Position numbers and translations under genes: made by a program. DNA of 33,783 nucleotides from Levilactobacillus angrenensis (GTDB lineage Bacteria; Bacillota; Bacilli; Lactobacillales; Lactobacillaceae), in contig NZ_RHOB01000025.1 in the NCBI RefSeq assembly GCF_003946085.1, forward strand, positions 1-33,783, written 5' to 3'. The notes beneath the pieces are model-generated. The model was not told the origin of the DNA and made no database searches. It was given only the letters and a program-made list of their open reading frames with translations. Of this stretch, positions 1-7,721 are shown piece after piece. Positions within the stretch are counted from its first letter, which is position 1. The number at the start of each line of letters is the position of its first letter.

Positions 1-129
1 CCTCGAGATGAGATTTCCCATTCCTATATGGAAGTAAGACCCCTGAGAGATGATCAGGTAGATAGGCTGGAAGTGGCAGCGTTGTGAGACGTGAAGCGGA
101 CCAGTACTAATCGGTCGAGGACTTAACCA
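1..129 (+). rRNA. rrl: 23S ribosomal RNA, 3' end (partial)
   Basis: The window opens inside the 3' domain of 23S rRNA. The stretch ending CGGTCGAGGACTTAACCAA is the typical Gram-positive 23S terminus. The rest of the gene lies upstream. The exact 3' end is uncertain by a few bases. It is followed by a short spacer and 5S rRNA, the usual order. Confidence 0.93.
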
Positions 130-200
130 AGTAGAGTTGGTGTTCTCAAGAGAAAATTAATTGATGATATCTAGTTTTGAGGGAATAAGTTCTCTTATAG

Positions 201-317
<117 letters not shown>

Positions 318-323
318 GATTAT

Positions 324-396
324 TCCGGCATAGCTCAGTTGGTAGAGCACCTGACTGTTAATCAGGTTGTCGACGGTTCGAGCCCGCCTGCCGGAG
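324..396 (+). tRNA. tRNA-Asn (GTT)
   Basis: A 73-nt cloverleaf with acceptor TCCGGCA pairing with TGCCGGA. The anticodon stem CCTGA/TCAGG carries loop CTGTTAA, giving anticodon GTT. The T loop reads GGTTCGAGCC. It begins 6 nt after 5S, so it is the first tRNA of the rRNA operon tail. CCA is not encoded. Confidence 0.96.
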
Positions 397-425
397 TCGG
401 GTTAACCTGGTTAACCAATTGATAT

Positions 426-498
426 GCCGGCTTAGCTCAGCTGGTAGAGCATCGGTATCGTAAACCGAGGGTCGGGGATTCGAATTCCTCAGCCGGCA
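426..498 (+). tRNA. tRNA-Thr (CGT)
   Basis: A 73-nt cloverleaf with acceptor GCCGGCT pairing with AGCCGGC. The anticodon stem TCGGT/ACCGA holds loop ATCGTAA, so the anticodon is CGT (ACG codons). It is co-transcribed with the rRNA and tRNA-Asn upstream and followed by a terminator. Confidence 0.93.
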
Positions 499-506
499 TC
501 AAGATA

Positions 507-537
507 GTCATTGGTCTGTTGATCAATGGCTTTTTTT
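507..537 (+). terminator. Terminator of the rRNA/tRNA operon
   Basis: GTCATTG pairs with CAATGGC (one G-U pair) around a 10-nt loop and is followed directly by seven T residues. Confidence 0.85.
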
Positions 538-597
538 GTGCTTTCATTTAAATTAATCGTCATGAAAGCGGTTATCCCAAAGCTGACCATCAATATA

Positions 598-637
598 ATT
601 GGTATAGGTCACTATAAAATAATTGGTATAGAACTAA
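598..637 (+). promoter_or_regulatory. Pair of NagR (GntR-family) dre-type operators
   Basis: Two near-identical 16-mers, ATTGGTATAGGTCACT at 598-613 and ATTGGTATAGAACTAA at 622-637, have start points 24 bp apart in the same orientation. They closely resemble the dre site (about ATTGGTATAGACAACT) known for Bacillus NagR/YvoA, the repressor of GlcNAc genes. A matching site lies in the nagA promoter (14060-14075), and a NagR-like regulator is encoded at 15305-16006. They probably control the IIB-like gene at 768. I could not place a clear -35/-10 pair here. Confidence 0.7.
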
Positions 638-767
638 GAATGCCGTCATAAAGCTGATAAAGATAATATATTAAATATTGATTTATTTTAAAAATCTATT
701 GTGGTCTACTTCTGAAAGTGATATTCTTAACATATCGAATAGAGATAAGGAAAAGGGAGCGGACATC

Positions 768-1088
768 ATGAAAAACGTCTTACTATTATCAGGGAACGAA
801 AATTCAAGTCACTTATTCTTAGGGGAAGCTAAGCGGACCGCTGAAACTCGGCAAGTTCCTTTGAATTTTAAGGCAACGGTGATGGCTGAATTAACACCAG
901 ATCTGTTGGCAGAACAGGACCTGGTCTTGTTAGCCCCACAGACGGCTAGCGAAGCCGATATTGCCGCGATGAACACGCAAGTCCCAACTGTAGATATTCC
1001 CAATGACATCTATGGCTGGTTGAATGGTCAAGCACTGGTTAAATTTGCTTGCCAAAAGCTCGACTTGGGCGTTGTCGGCGCAATGTAA
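768..1088 (+). CDS. PTS lactose/cellobiose-type IIB-like protein lacking the active-site cysteine
   Basis: A 106-residue protein started at the ATG at 768, which follows the AAGGGAG ribosome binding site; upstream in-frame codons are ignored because they lack one. The layout is that of cytoplasmic chitobiose/lactose-family IIB domains: an N-terminal strand MKNVLLLSG, a middle DLVLLAPQ strand, and a C-terminal IYGWLNGQ segment matching the DYGxMNGE region of the family. In true IIB proteins the first strand ends in a phosphate-binding loop of the type CSAGMSTS that carries the phosphorylated cysteine. Here the loop reads SGNENSSH, with no cysteine, and the only Cys of the protein (about residue 98) is elsewhere. 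It therefore probably cannot carry phosphate and may be a sensor or decoy. Two NagR-type operators lie upstream and a terminator follows, so it is monocistronic. Fold assignment is fairly sure; role is unknown. Confidence 0.75.
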   Translation: MKNVLLLSGNENSSHLFLGEAKRTAETRQVPLNFKATVMAELTPDLLAEQDLVLLAPQTASEADIAAMNTQVPTVDIPNDIYGWLNGQALVKFACQKLDLGVVGAM

Positions 1089-1106
1089 ACAACTGAATCA
1101 ATAATG

Positions 1107-1136
1107 GGGGACTCGCCGTTGGGCGGGTCTTTTTTG
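1107..1136 (+). terminator. Terminator of the IIB-like gene
   Basis: GACTCGCC at 1110-1117 and GGCGGGTC at 1122-1129 form a GC-rich stem with a GTTG loop, followed by a T run. Confidence 0.9.
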
Positions 1137-1400
1137 CATTGGCACGGGATTAGGGTAACCGGGTGAAAATCATTTGACTATTGCATCGGTAAGCCATCAG
1201 TAAACAGTTTTACTAGTCACCGAGCAGCTCTCAATAACTGAGCATAAACGACCGCAAATTTACGAATTTTATGCATAAAAAAACTAATAATGCCAGCCGG
1301 GGTAAAATGAATAAAAAATAAGAAGATTGCATGAGATGGCTAATAGTTTCATCATTATTTTTCAGCGGTGTGACGGGAAATGAAGACGTTTTTATTAGGA
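1137..1400. other. Intergenic stretch with no recognised feature
   Basis: AT-rich DNA between the IIB-like gene and the dtpT promoter. I see only a small inverted repeat (AGTAAA/TTTACT near 1199-1214), no convincing ORF with a ribosome binding site, and no known RNA motif. Confidence 0.4.
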
Positions 1401-1406
1401 AAACCG

Positions 1407-1435
1407 TTGCGTAACAGGAGTTTGTGCAGTATAAT
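1407..1435 (+). promoter_or_regulatory. Promoter of dtpT
   Basis: TTGCGT at 1407-1412, a 17-bp spacer and TATAAT at 1430-1435. The predicted leader is about 110 nt and contains a hairpin at 1473-1496 (GACCATCG/CGATTGGTC). That hairpin has no T run and might influence translation or stability. Confidence 0.75.
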
Positions 1436-1549
1436 TACTACTATGTTTTATTAGAGGTCTATGAGACACCGTGACCATCGGCTTTTGCGATTGGTCCTGC
1501 GAAAAATAAAATTATTCATTTTTAGAATTGCAATGGAGGTATTATCGTT

Positions 1550-3031
1550 TTGAATAACAAACCGGAAACAACCAGCCAAGACCGAACCTTCTTCGGTCAA
1601 CCGCGTGGGTTATCGACGCTGTTCTTCACAGAAATGTGGGAACGGTTCAGTTACTACGGGATGCGGGCTATCCTCATCTACTACATGTACTACTCTGTCA
1701 CTAAGGGTGGGTTAGGCTTTAGCCAAGCAACTGCGGCTTCCGTAATGTCCATTTACGGGTCCATGGTTTACTTATCCTCAGTCTTAGGGGGTTACATGAG
1801 TGACCGTGTCTGGGGGAGTCGGAAGACCGTCTTCATCGGTGGGGTCTTGATCATGTTCGGGCACATTGCGCTGTCCATTCCTGCCGGCTCGATGGCCTTG
1901 TTTATCTCAATTCTCTTGATCGTCTTAGGGACCGGGCTCTTGAAGCCAAACGTTTCTGAAATGGTTGGGGGCCTCTACGATGCAGGGGATACCCGTCGTG
2001 ATGCTGGGTTTACCATCTTCGTCTTCGGGATCAACTTGGGTTCTCTGGTCGCACCAATCTTAGTTGGTTGGTTAGGGTTGAGTTATAACTTCCACTTAGG
2101 GTTCTCCTTAGCCGCTATCGGGATGTTCTTAGGCCTGGTTCAATACTGGATCGGTGGTAAGAAGTACCTGAGCAAGGACAGCCTGTACCCAACTGACCCA
2201 CTCGAACCTGGCGACATGAAGAAGTTAACGGTTCGTGGGACGATTGGTTTAGTTGCCTTTGGTTTGGTCGTTGTGCTGATGTACCTCTTAGGTTCATTGA
2301 ACTTAAACAACTTCGTGCTGTTACTGTCGATCATCGCGATTGCCGCACCAGTGGTCTACTTCGTGATCTTCCTGACGAGTAAGAAAGTCACGACCGTTGA
2401 ACGGAAACACGTGTGGGCTTACTTGGGCCTGTTCATCGCGGCCATGATCTTCTGGGCTATCGAAGAACAAGGGTCATCCGTCTTAGCCCTGTTCGCCGCT
2501 AACCAAACGAACAACCATTTCTTAGGCTTACACATCTTGCCAGCTTGGTACCAGATGTTAAACCCACTGTTCATCTTGATTTACACGCCATTCTTCGCTG
2601 CTTTGTGGAACCGTTGGGGCAAGAATCAACCTAGTTCACCAGCTAAGTTCGCAACTGGGATGCTGTTTGCCGGGGCGTCTTACCTGATCATGGTGATTCC
2701 TGTCGTTATGTTTGGGACCGACACCAAGGTTAGTCCACTCTGGCTGGTTGGTAGCTGGGCCGTAGTCGAAATCGCTGAATTGCTGATTTCGCCAATCGGG
2801 TTATCCGTGACGACCAAGTTAGCACCTAAGGCCTTCCAATCACAAATGATGAGTATGTGGTTCTTGGCCGATGCCGCTGGGCAAGCCGTTAACGCCCAAA
2901 TCGTTAAGTTATACACACCAGAAAACGAAGCAGCTTACTTCATGGGCGTGGCCATCGTGGCCATCGTCGCTGGGGTGATCATGTTCGCGCTGGTTAAACC
3001 AATTAAGAATTTAATGGCCGGTATCAAATAA
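1550..3031 (+). CDS. dtpT: Proton-dependent di-/tripeptide transporter (POT/PTR2 family)
   Basis: A 493-residue integral membrane protein of the POT family, which imports di- and tripeptides with protons. The first helix carries the family ExxER-type motif (TEMWERFSYYGMRAIL), and about 14 hydrophobic segments follow, the usual number. Length fits DtpT of lactic acid bacteria. The start is TTG at 1550, chosen because GGAGG lies at 1535-1539 at good spacing and the first residues (MNNKPETTSQDRTFFGQPRGLS) lead into the conserved N-terminus. It has its own promoter and terminator, so it is monocistronic. Peptide uptake supplies amino acids to an auxotrophic lactic acid bacterium; an intracellular-type S9 peptidase is encoded at 10817. 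Confidence 0.95.
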   Translation: MNNKPETTSQDRTFFGQPRGLSTLFFTEMWERFSYYGMRAILIYYMYYSVTKGGLGFSQATAASVMSIYGSMVYLSSVLGGYMSDRVWGSRKTVFIGGVLIMFGHIALSIPAGSMALFISILLIVLGTGLLKPNVSEMVGGLYDAGDTRRDAGFTIFVFGINLGSLVAPILVGWLGLSYNFHLGFSLAAIGMFLGLVQYWIGGKKYLSKDSLYPTDPLEPGDMKKLTVRGTIGLVAFGLVVVLMYLLGSLNLNNFVLLLSIIAIAAPVVYFVIFLTSKKVTTVERKHVWAYLGLFIAAMIFWAIEEQGSSVLALFAANQTNNHFLGLHILPAWYQMLNPLFILIYTPFFAALWNRWGKNQPSSPAKFATGMLFAGASYLIMVIPVVMFGTDTKVSPLWLVGSWAVVEIAELLISPIGLSVTTKLAPKAFQSQMMSMWFLADAAGQAVNAQIVKLYTPENEAAYFMGVAIVAIVAGVIMFALVKPIKNLMAGIK

Positions 3032-3049
3032 ATTTGTTTCTGGCAAAAA

Positions 3050-3086
3050 AGTGCTACTCTGTTATCGGAGTGGTGCTTTTTATTTT
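3050..3086 (+). terminator. Terminator of dtpT
   Basis: AGTGCTACTC pairs with GAGTGGTGCT (several G-U pairs), with A-rich flank before and T-rich flank after. Confidence 0.8.
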
Positions 3087-3100
3087 TAGGAGGGTGCAAT

Positions 3101-3916
3101 ATGGTTCGGGTGGCTTTGATCAGTGATTTGCATTTAGACGTCAACCAACAGGATGCGGCGACCGTGGCTCGACAACAGGCGGCTTATTTGACCCGGCAAC
3201 GCGTCGGGGTCTACCTGATTGCGGGCGATATTACCAATTACTTCGACCAGTCCTTGGCGTTCGTCACACAATTACAAAAATTATTAGCGCCGACGCCGGT
3301 CCGGTTTATCGCTGGCAATCATGACATGCTACATGACATCACGTATGCGGGCCTAGAATCGCCGTTAGCGCCCGTTTACCTCCATCGTGGGTATTTAGAC
3401 GTGAAGGGGACTAACTGGCGGGTAATCGGCAATAACGGCTGGTATGACTATCGCTTTGCGGACAACCTGGTCAATCGGGACTTTGCGGTCTGGAAACGGG
3501 CGTACTGGGTCGACAGCACGATCACCCAGCCCATGAGTGATCCGGAGCGCTTGGCAGTGAGCCTGGCGCAACTGACGGCACAATTGACCGCCGCGCAGGC
3601 AGCGCACAAACGCGTGCTGGTGATGACCCACTTTGTCCCCCGGCGTGATTACATTCGTTACACGGACGATGACCGCTTCTGGAACATGGCTAACGCGTTG
3701 ATGGGCAGTCCGCAGACCGGCGCGCTAATGGAAAAATATTCAGTTCCCGTTGTTTTATTCGGTCACAGCCATCAACGATTTGCGCCGAAAACGTTTGGCA
3801 CCACCACGTACCTCAATCAGGCGCTGGGCTATCACAATCGCCGCATTAACGAGTGGTCTCAGCCGGATTATTTCACGGAATGGCAGCGTCGTTTAAAAAT
3901 TTTGGACTTAAAATAA
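3101..3916 (+). CDS. Calcineurin-like metallophosphoesterase
   Basis: A 271-residue cytoplasmic protein with all five motifs of the two-metal calcineurin-like phosphoesterases: DLH (Asp9, His11), GDIT (Asp43), GNHD (residues 72-75), a downstream TH in VMTHFVP, and GHSH near the C-terminus. These are the ligands of the Mn/Fe pair. Start ATG 3101 has AGGAGGG just upstream. It sits just downstream of the dtpT terminator with a short gap and no obvious terminator of its own, ending about 20 bases before the promoter of the tRNA pair. Substrate cannot be read from sequence; such stand-alone enzymes act on nucleotides, phosphodiesters or phosphoproteins. Confidence 0.9.
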   Translation: MVRVALISDLHLDVNQQDAATVARQQAAYLTRQRVGVYLIAGDITNYFDQSLAFVTQLQKLLAPTPVRFIAGNHDMLHDITYAGLESPLAPVYLHRGYLDVKGTNWRVIGNNGWYDYRFADNLVNRDFAVWKRAYWVDSTITQPMSDPERLAVSLAQLTAQLTAAQAAHKRVLVMTHFVPRRDYIRYTDDDRFWNMANALMGSPQTGALMEKYSVPVVLFGHSHQRFAPKTFGTTTYLNQALGYHNRRINEWSQPDYFTEWQRRLKILDLK

Positions 3917-3935
3917 AAAAATCTGCAAAAAAGTC

Positions 3936-3964
3936 TTGACGGTTTATGCAGAATTTTGTATGAT
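3936..3964 (+). promoter_or_regulatory. Promoter of the tRNA-Tyr/tRNA-Gln unit
   Basis: TTGACG at 3936-3941, 17-bp spacer, TATGAT at 3959-3964. The near-consensus strength and position 35 nt before tRNA-Tyr fit a stable-RNA promoter. Confidence 0.85.
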
Positions 3965-3998
3965 AGTGAAGTTGATTCGTTACGACGATTCATCTTTT

Positions 3999-4081
3999 GG
4001 TGGGGTAGCGAAGTCTGGCTAAACGCGGCGGACTGTAAATCCGCTCCTTCGGGTTCGGTGGTTCGAATCCACTCCCCACCA
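3999..4081 (+). tRNA. tRNA-Tyr (GTA)
   Basis: An 83-nt class II tRNA with acceptor GGTGGGG/CCCCACC, anticodon loop CTGTAAA (anticodon GTA) and a long variable arm (CCGCTCCTTCGGGTTCGGT region), as expected for bacterial tRNA-Tyr. Confidence 0.96.
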
Positions 4082-4091
4082 TTTTTATTAT

Positions 4092-4163
4092 TGGGCTATA
4101 GCCAAGTGGTAAGGCAACGGGTTTTGATCCCGTGATGCGCTGGTTCGAACCCAGCTAGCCCAA
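4092..4163 (+). tRNA. tRNA-Gln (TTG)
   Basis: A 72-nt cloverleaf, acceptor TGGGCTA/TAGCCCA, anticodon stem ACGGG/CCCGT with loop TTTTGAT (anticodon TTG). It follows tRNA-Tyr by 10 nt and is co-transcribed with it. Confidence 0.96.
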
Positions 4164-4170
4164 CTAAAAA

Positions 4171-4199
4171 ACCGATCACGGTGTGTGGTCGGTTTTTTT
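4171..4199 (+). terminator. Terminator of the tRNA-Tyr/Gln unit
   Basis: ACCGATCAC pairs with GTGGTCGGT (one G-U pair), preceded by six A residues and followed by about seven T residues. Confidence 0.92.
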
Positions 4200-4329
4200 A
4201 TGCACTTTTTTCTCTAAAGCTCAGATTCGGGTAACTGTCCGGGGATAAAGGCTATCAGCTGGTGGGGAGCCGTCCTGATGAGATTACATTACCTTAAAAA
4301 TGGTTGACTGTGTTCGCAATTAATCCCAA

Positions 4330-4358
4330 CTGACAATTGACTGGGGTAGTGGTAGGAT
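4330..4358 (+). promoter_or_regulatory. Putative promoter of the first LRR surface protein
   Basis: CTGACA at 4330-4335, 17-bp spacer and TAGGAT at 4353-4358, about 65 bases upstream of the start codon. The -10 matches consensus only partly. Confidence 0.5.
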
Positions 4359-4423
4359 GACCTTAAGAGTAAAGTGGCCGGTAGCTGGGGGGCTAACGGG
4401 GGACAAGCGAGGAGGCGCAGATC

Positions 4424-7405
4424 ATGCGCAAGCAAACGCAACGACGACTAAATTTAACATCAGGCAAGTGGCTCTACGCCAGTGTGACCCTGGTAGGCCT
4501 CAGTACGGGCGCCTTATTGGTGACCCAGCCAATCGAAGCGGCCACACGCGTTACCGATGGCAGTAACAGTGACCCCCAAACGGCCACGGTCGCGGCCACG
4601 AGCACCTCGTCGACGACACCGTCGGCTAGCGTTAAACCAACTACTACAGCCAGCACGGCTACGTCGACCGCTGATACTGTAGCGAAAGTAACCCCCAAAA
4701 CCACAGTGACCACGGCCGTTCAGCCGGATAAGCTGGCGGTGGGTGTTTCCCGGCCGACTCGACAGGCCAGGGTGACGCCGACCTACGCACTGCGGCATCA
4801 ATTCTTGCGACGCCAGGTCCAGCCAACGACGCCGGTTGCCAATGCAACGCCAGCTGTTACTGAAACGAAGGCGACCACCACGACGCCCACGACTGCGGCT
4901 GTGACGCCGGTTCAATCAGCAGCCACTGATGCGCCGACCGTTACCAGTGCGTTAACTTATCAGTTAAATGCTGGCGGCGACGGCTACATCGTCACGGGCC
5001 TCCAGCAGCCGACCGCCGCGCCCGCCGTCACGGCTATCACGATTCCGGATCGGTATTTGGGCAAGCCGGTTTCAGTGATTGGAGCCGGGGCCTTTAACGG
5101 CGATGAGCTGACGTCCGTCACCTTGGGCAATAACCTGCAGTGGATCGAAGCCGATGCCTTTGCCAATAACAAATTGAAAACGGTTAAAATGACGGACGGC
5201 ATCTGGTCGGTGGGTGACAATGCCTTTAGTAATAATGACCTGACCAGCGTGGACTTGAACCACGTGTCTGCCATCAATATCGGCGCCTTTGCCCACAACG
5301 CCATCGTCAGCCTCGTGATTCCGGAGACGGTCACCGCGATTGCGAACAACGCCTTTGAAGACAACGCCATCCGTCAGCTGACCTTGGGACCCAATGTCGG
5401 CACGATTGGGACGGCGGCCTTTGCCGACAACCAGATTGCGGGCTCGCTGACCTTGCCGGCTAAATTAACGGCGCTGGGTGACAACGCCTTCAACACCAAC
5501 CAATTGACGGCGGTACATGGCTTGGACCAACTGACGGTGCTCAATACTGGGGTGTTTGCTAACAACCGATTGAGCGGGAAATTAGCGCTGCCAGCCAGCA
5601 TCACCAGTGTGGGCGACATGGCCTTTGCCAACAATCAGCTGACCGGGCTGACCTTGGATGACGCCTTGACATCGATTGGGACGGACGCGTTTGCTGACAA
5701 CCGGATAGAAAATTCACTGACCTTACCGGCTAATCTGACCGAGCTGGGGGATGGCGCGTTTGCCACCAATCGGCTGACCAACGTGACCTTGAATGCTAAA
5801 ATTACGCGCGTGGGCATCCGGACCTTTGCCGATAACCAGCTGACCGGGACGCTAAACTTGCCCGACAACATCGTGAATGTCGGGACCGATGCCTTTGCGA
5901 ATAATCAGTTGACCGGTTTGACCGGTGGGACGCAGGTTAAGACCATTGAAGCGCGGGCCTTTTACAACAATAAATTGACGGGGACGCTGGACCTGGCGGA
6001 CGCGGTGACTAGCATTGGCGCCTATGCGTTTGCGAATAACGCCTTGCAGACGCTGACTGGCGGGGCTGGTCTAATCACGATCAACGACCATGCCTTTCAA
6101 AATAATCAGCTGAGTGGAACCCTGACGCTAAGCGATTCGCTAACCGACGTGGGCGCCTATGCGTTTGAAAATAATCAGTTGACCGAACTGAATCTACAAG
6201 ACAATGTCAACAGTCTGGCGAACTATTCCTTTGCGGATAATGATCTGAAAAAGATTACGGCCGTCGGTAAAATTGGCACGATTGGCGATTACGCCTTTGC
6301 GGGACAACGGCAATTGGATAACGTGCAGACTTGGGCCTGGATCGTTAACGTCGATGAGGCTGGCGTGATGACCATTCATAATGTGAAAGCGGCTATCAAA
6401 AAGAAGCTGGGTACGGATATAGACGGACTGCAATTCAAGCTGACTGATTCCCAAAAAGTAGCTACTTATGACAGTACTTCGGATACCCTGAAATTGCCGG
6501 CCAAGGTCACAGACGCGACGGTCACGGTCAGCCTGGTGACGGGCGGCACGGATACCGGACGTTATAGCGTGGACAACTTGACGTTTGTTCTGAGACGGCA
6601 TGTTAAAGCCGATGTGGATATTCCTAGTAATTTGCGGGATGAAGGCATGTTGGGTATGCTAATTGGCATGAAAGCAGATAAAGTGCCAAGTAGCGGTATA
6701 GTCGGCACTATTCAGACTATCGCGGTTCCCAAAGTTGGTGGCTATAATGCGGACCGGGAAACGATTCCAGCACTGGTCAATGCGGATGGGACCATTACGG
6801 CGTTGGAAAAGGTAGATTATGAACCGGACCTTACGCCAGGTGGTGGCGGACATGACACACCGGGTGATTCTTCCAAGGATCAGACCGGCACTGACAAGAC
6901 ACCCACCACGCCAGACGTAACGCCGACTACTCCGCCAACGACACCAGAAATTCCAACTACAGATGATGCCGCCGCTGACGTGCCAGTCACGCCTGATCAG
7001 CCGGTTGCGCCAACGCCCACGACTAGCGGGAACGATGATGCGATTCCGTTGCCACCAAGTGGGGATGCCAATCAGATTGATCCACACCAAGTCATGAAGA
7101 AACGCGCAACCAAGCCATCTCAGAAATTCACGCCGGCAACGGTCCAGCATACGCGACTAACCCCAGCAACACGTTGGGGACGGGTCGCCACGCCGGTTGG
7201 CACCTTTACGTCGGTACGAACAGCGGGCAGATCAGTTGTCCAGCCGTTGGGCACGACACGTAAGACGACCCCGGCGACCGTCCAGTCAGTAGCACAACGC
7301 TTGCCGCAGACAAATGAGCAGCAGTCGGTCTGGCAATGGGTCGGTGCGGTGCTCTTAGCGGGGTTGAGTTGGTTTGGACTGGCTAGAAAACAGCGACATG
7401 AATAA
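4424..7405 (+). CDS. BspA-type leucine-rich-repeat, LPQTN-anchored surface protein (first of a tandem pair)
   Basis: A 993-residue secreted protein. Start ATG 4424 follows GAGGAGG. Order of parts: signal peptide with SGKWLYASVTLVGLSTGALL hydrophobic core (residues about 1-40, cleavage near EAATR); a Thr/Ala/Pro-rich linker to about residue 178; a start module (YQLNAGGDGYIVTGL); about 19 BspA-type repeats (consensus xxIGxxAFxNNQLTxLxL) to about residue 635; a folded module (WIVNVDE...TFVLRR) also present in the next gene; a Pro/Thr-rich wall-spanning region; and a sorting signal LPQTNE near residue 960 with hydrophobic helix and basic tail RKQRHE. LPQTxE is the sortase A signal form typical of the plantarum/brevis relatives. 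It is covalently wall-bound. BspA-type repeats elsewhere mediate binding to host or matrix proteins; the ligand here is unknown. The repeats give a highly repetitive DNA sequence prone to recombination. Confidence 0.93.
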   Translation: MRKQTQRRLNLTSGKWLYASVTLVGLSTGALLVTQPIEAATRVTDGSNSDPQTATVAATSTSSTTPSASVKPTTTASTATSTADTVAKVTPKTTVTTAVQPDKLAVGVSRPTRQARVTPTYALRHQFLRRQVQPTTPVANATPAVTETKATTTTPTTAAVTPVQSAATDAPTVTSALTYQLNAGGDGYIVTGLQQPTAAPAVTAITIPDRYLGKPVSVIGAGAFNGDELTSVTLGNNLQWIEADAFANNKLKTVKMTDGIWSVGDNAFSNNDLTSVDLNHVSAINIGAFAHNAIVSLVIPETVTAIANNAFEDNAIRQLTLGPNVGTIGTAAFADNQIAGSLTLPAKLTALGDNAFNTNQLTAVHGLDQLTVLNTGVFANNRLSGKLALPASITSVGDMAFANNQLTGLTLDDALTSIGTDAFADNRIENSLTLPANLTELGDGAFATNRLTNVTLNAKITRVGIRTFADNQLTGTLNLPDNIVNVGTDAFANNQLTGLTGGTQVKTIEARAFYNNKLTGTLDLADAVTSIGAYAFANNALQTLTGGAGLITINDHAFQNNQLSGTLTLSDSLTDVGAYAFENNQLTELNLQDNVNSLANYSFADNDLKKITAVGKIGTIGDYAFAGQRQLDNVQTWAWIVNVDEAGVMTIHNVKAAIKKKLGTDIDGLQFKLTDSQKVATYDSTSDTLKLPAKVTDATVTVSLVTGGTDTGRYSVDNLTFVLRRHVKADVDIPSNLRDEGMLGMLIGMKADKVPSSGIVGTIQTIAVPKVGGYNADRETIPALVNADGTITALEKVDYEPDLTPGGGGHDTPGDSSKDQTGTDKTPTTPDVTPTTPPTTPEIPTTDDAAADVPVTPDQPVAPTPTTSGNDDAIPLPPSGDANQIDPHQVMKKRATKPSQKFTPATVQHTRLTPATRWGRVATPVGTFTSVRTAGRSVVQPLGTTRKTTPATVQSVAQRLPQTNEQQSVWQWVGAVLLAGLSWFGLARKQRHE

Positions 7406-7414
7406 GTTATGGAG

Positions 7415-7455
7415 ACGAGTGACGTCCGCTTTTGTTGGGCGTGACTCGTTTTTTG
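7415..7455 (+). terminator. Terminator of the first LRR gene
   Basis: ACGAGTGACGTCC pairs imperfectly with GGCGTGACTCGT across a T-rich loop, followed by six T residues. Confidence 0.8.
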
Positions 7456-7721
7456 TCGAACTGAAAAAAATTTTCTTACCACAGATTTGCGAACCTGTCC
7501 CCTAGATTCCCCTGGTCCAAGACAGTTGTCCCCAATTCAAATCGGTTGAGGACAACTAATCCAACGATAACTAATAAAAATGTCTCGCTAATTCAAATAA
7601 CCCATAGCGATAATCGTTCACCTCTTTGGCGATTAATCGGGCCTGACGACTGGCATTAAGAGTGCTAGTATATTAATTATATTGTATCGAATCATAATAA
7701 ATGTGAAAGGGCGTCAGGGTC
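7456..7721. other. Leader region of the second LRR gene with several inverted repeats
   Basis: This AT-rich spacer holds AGTTGTCC/GGACAACT at 7524-7531 and 7550-7557, TCGCTA/TAGCGA at 7585-7590 and 7605-7610, and a palindromic CGATTAATCG just after. The clustering suggests operator sites or a structured leader. I could not assign a firm promoter, although TATATT-like -10 sequences occur near 7670. Confidence 0.4.
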
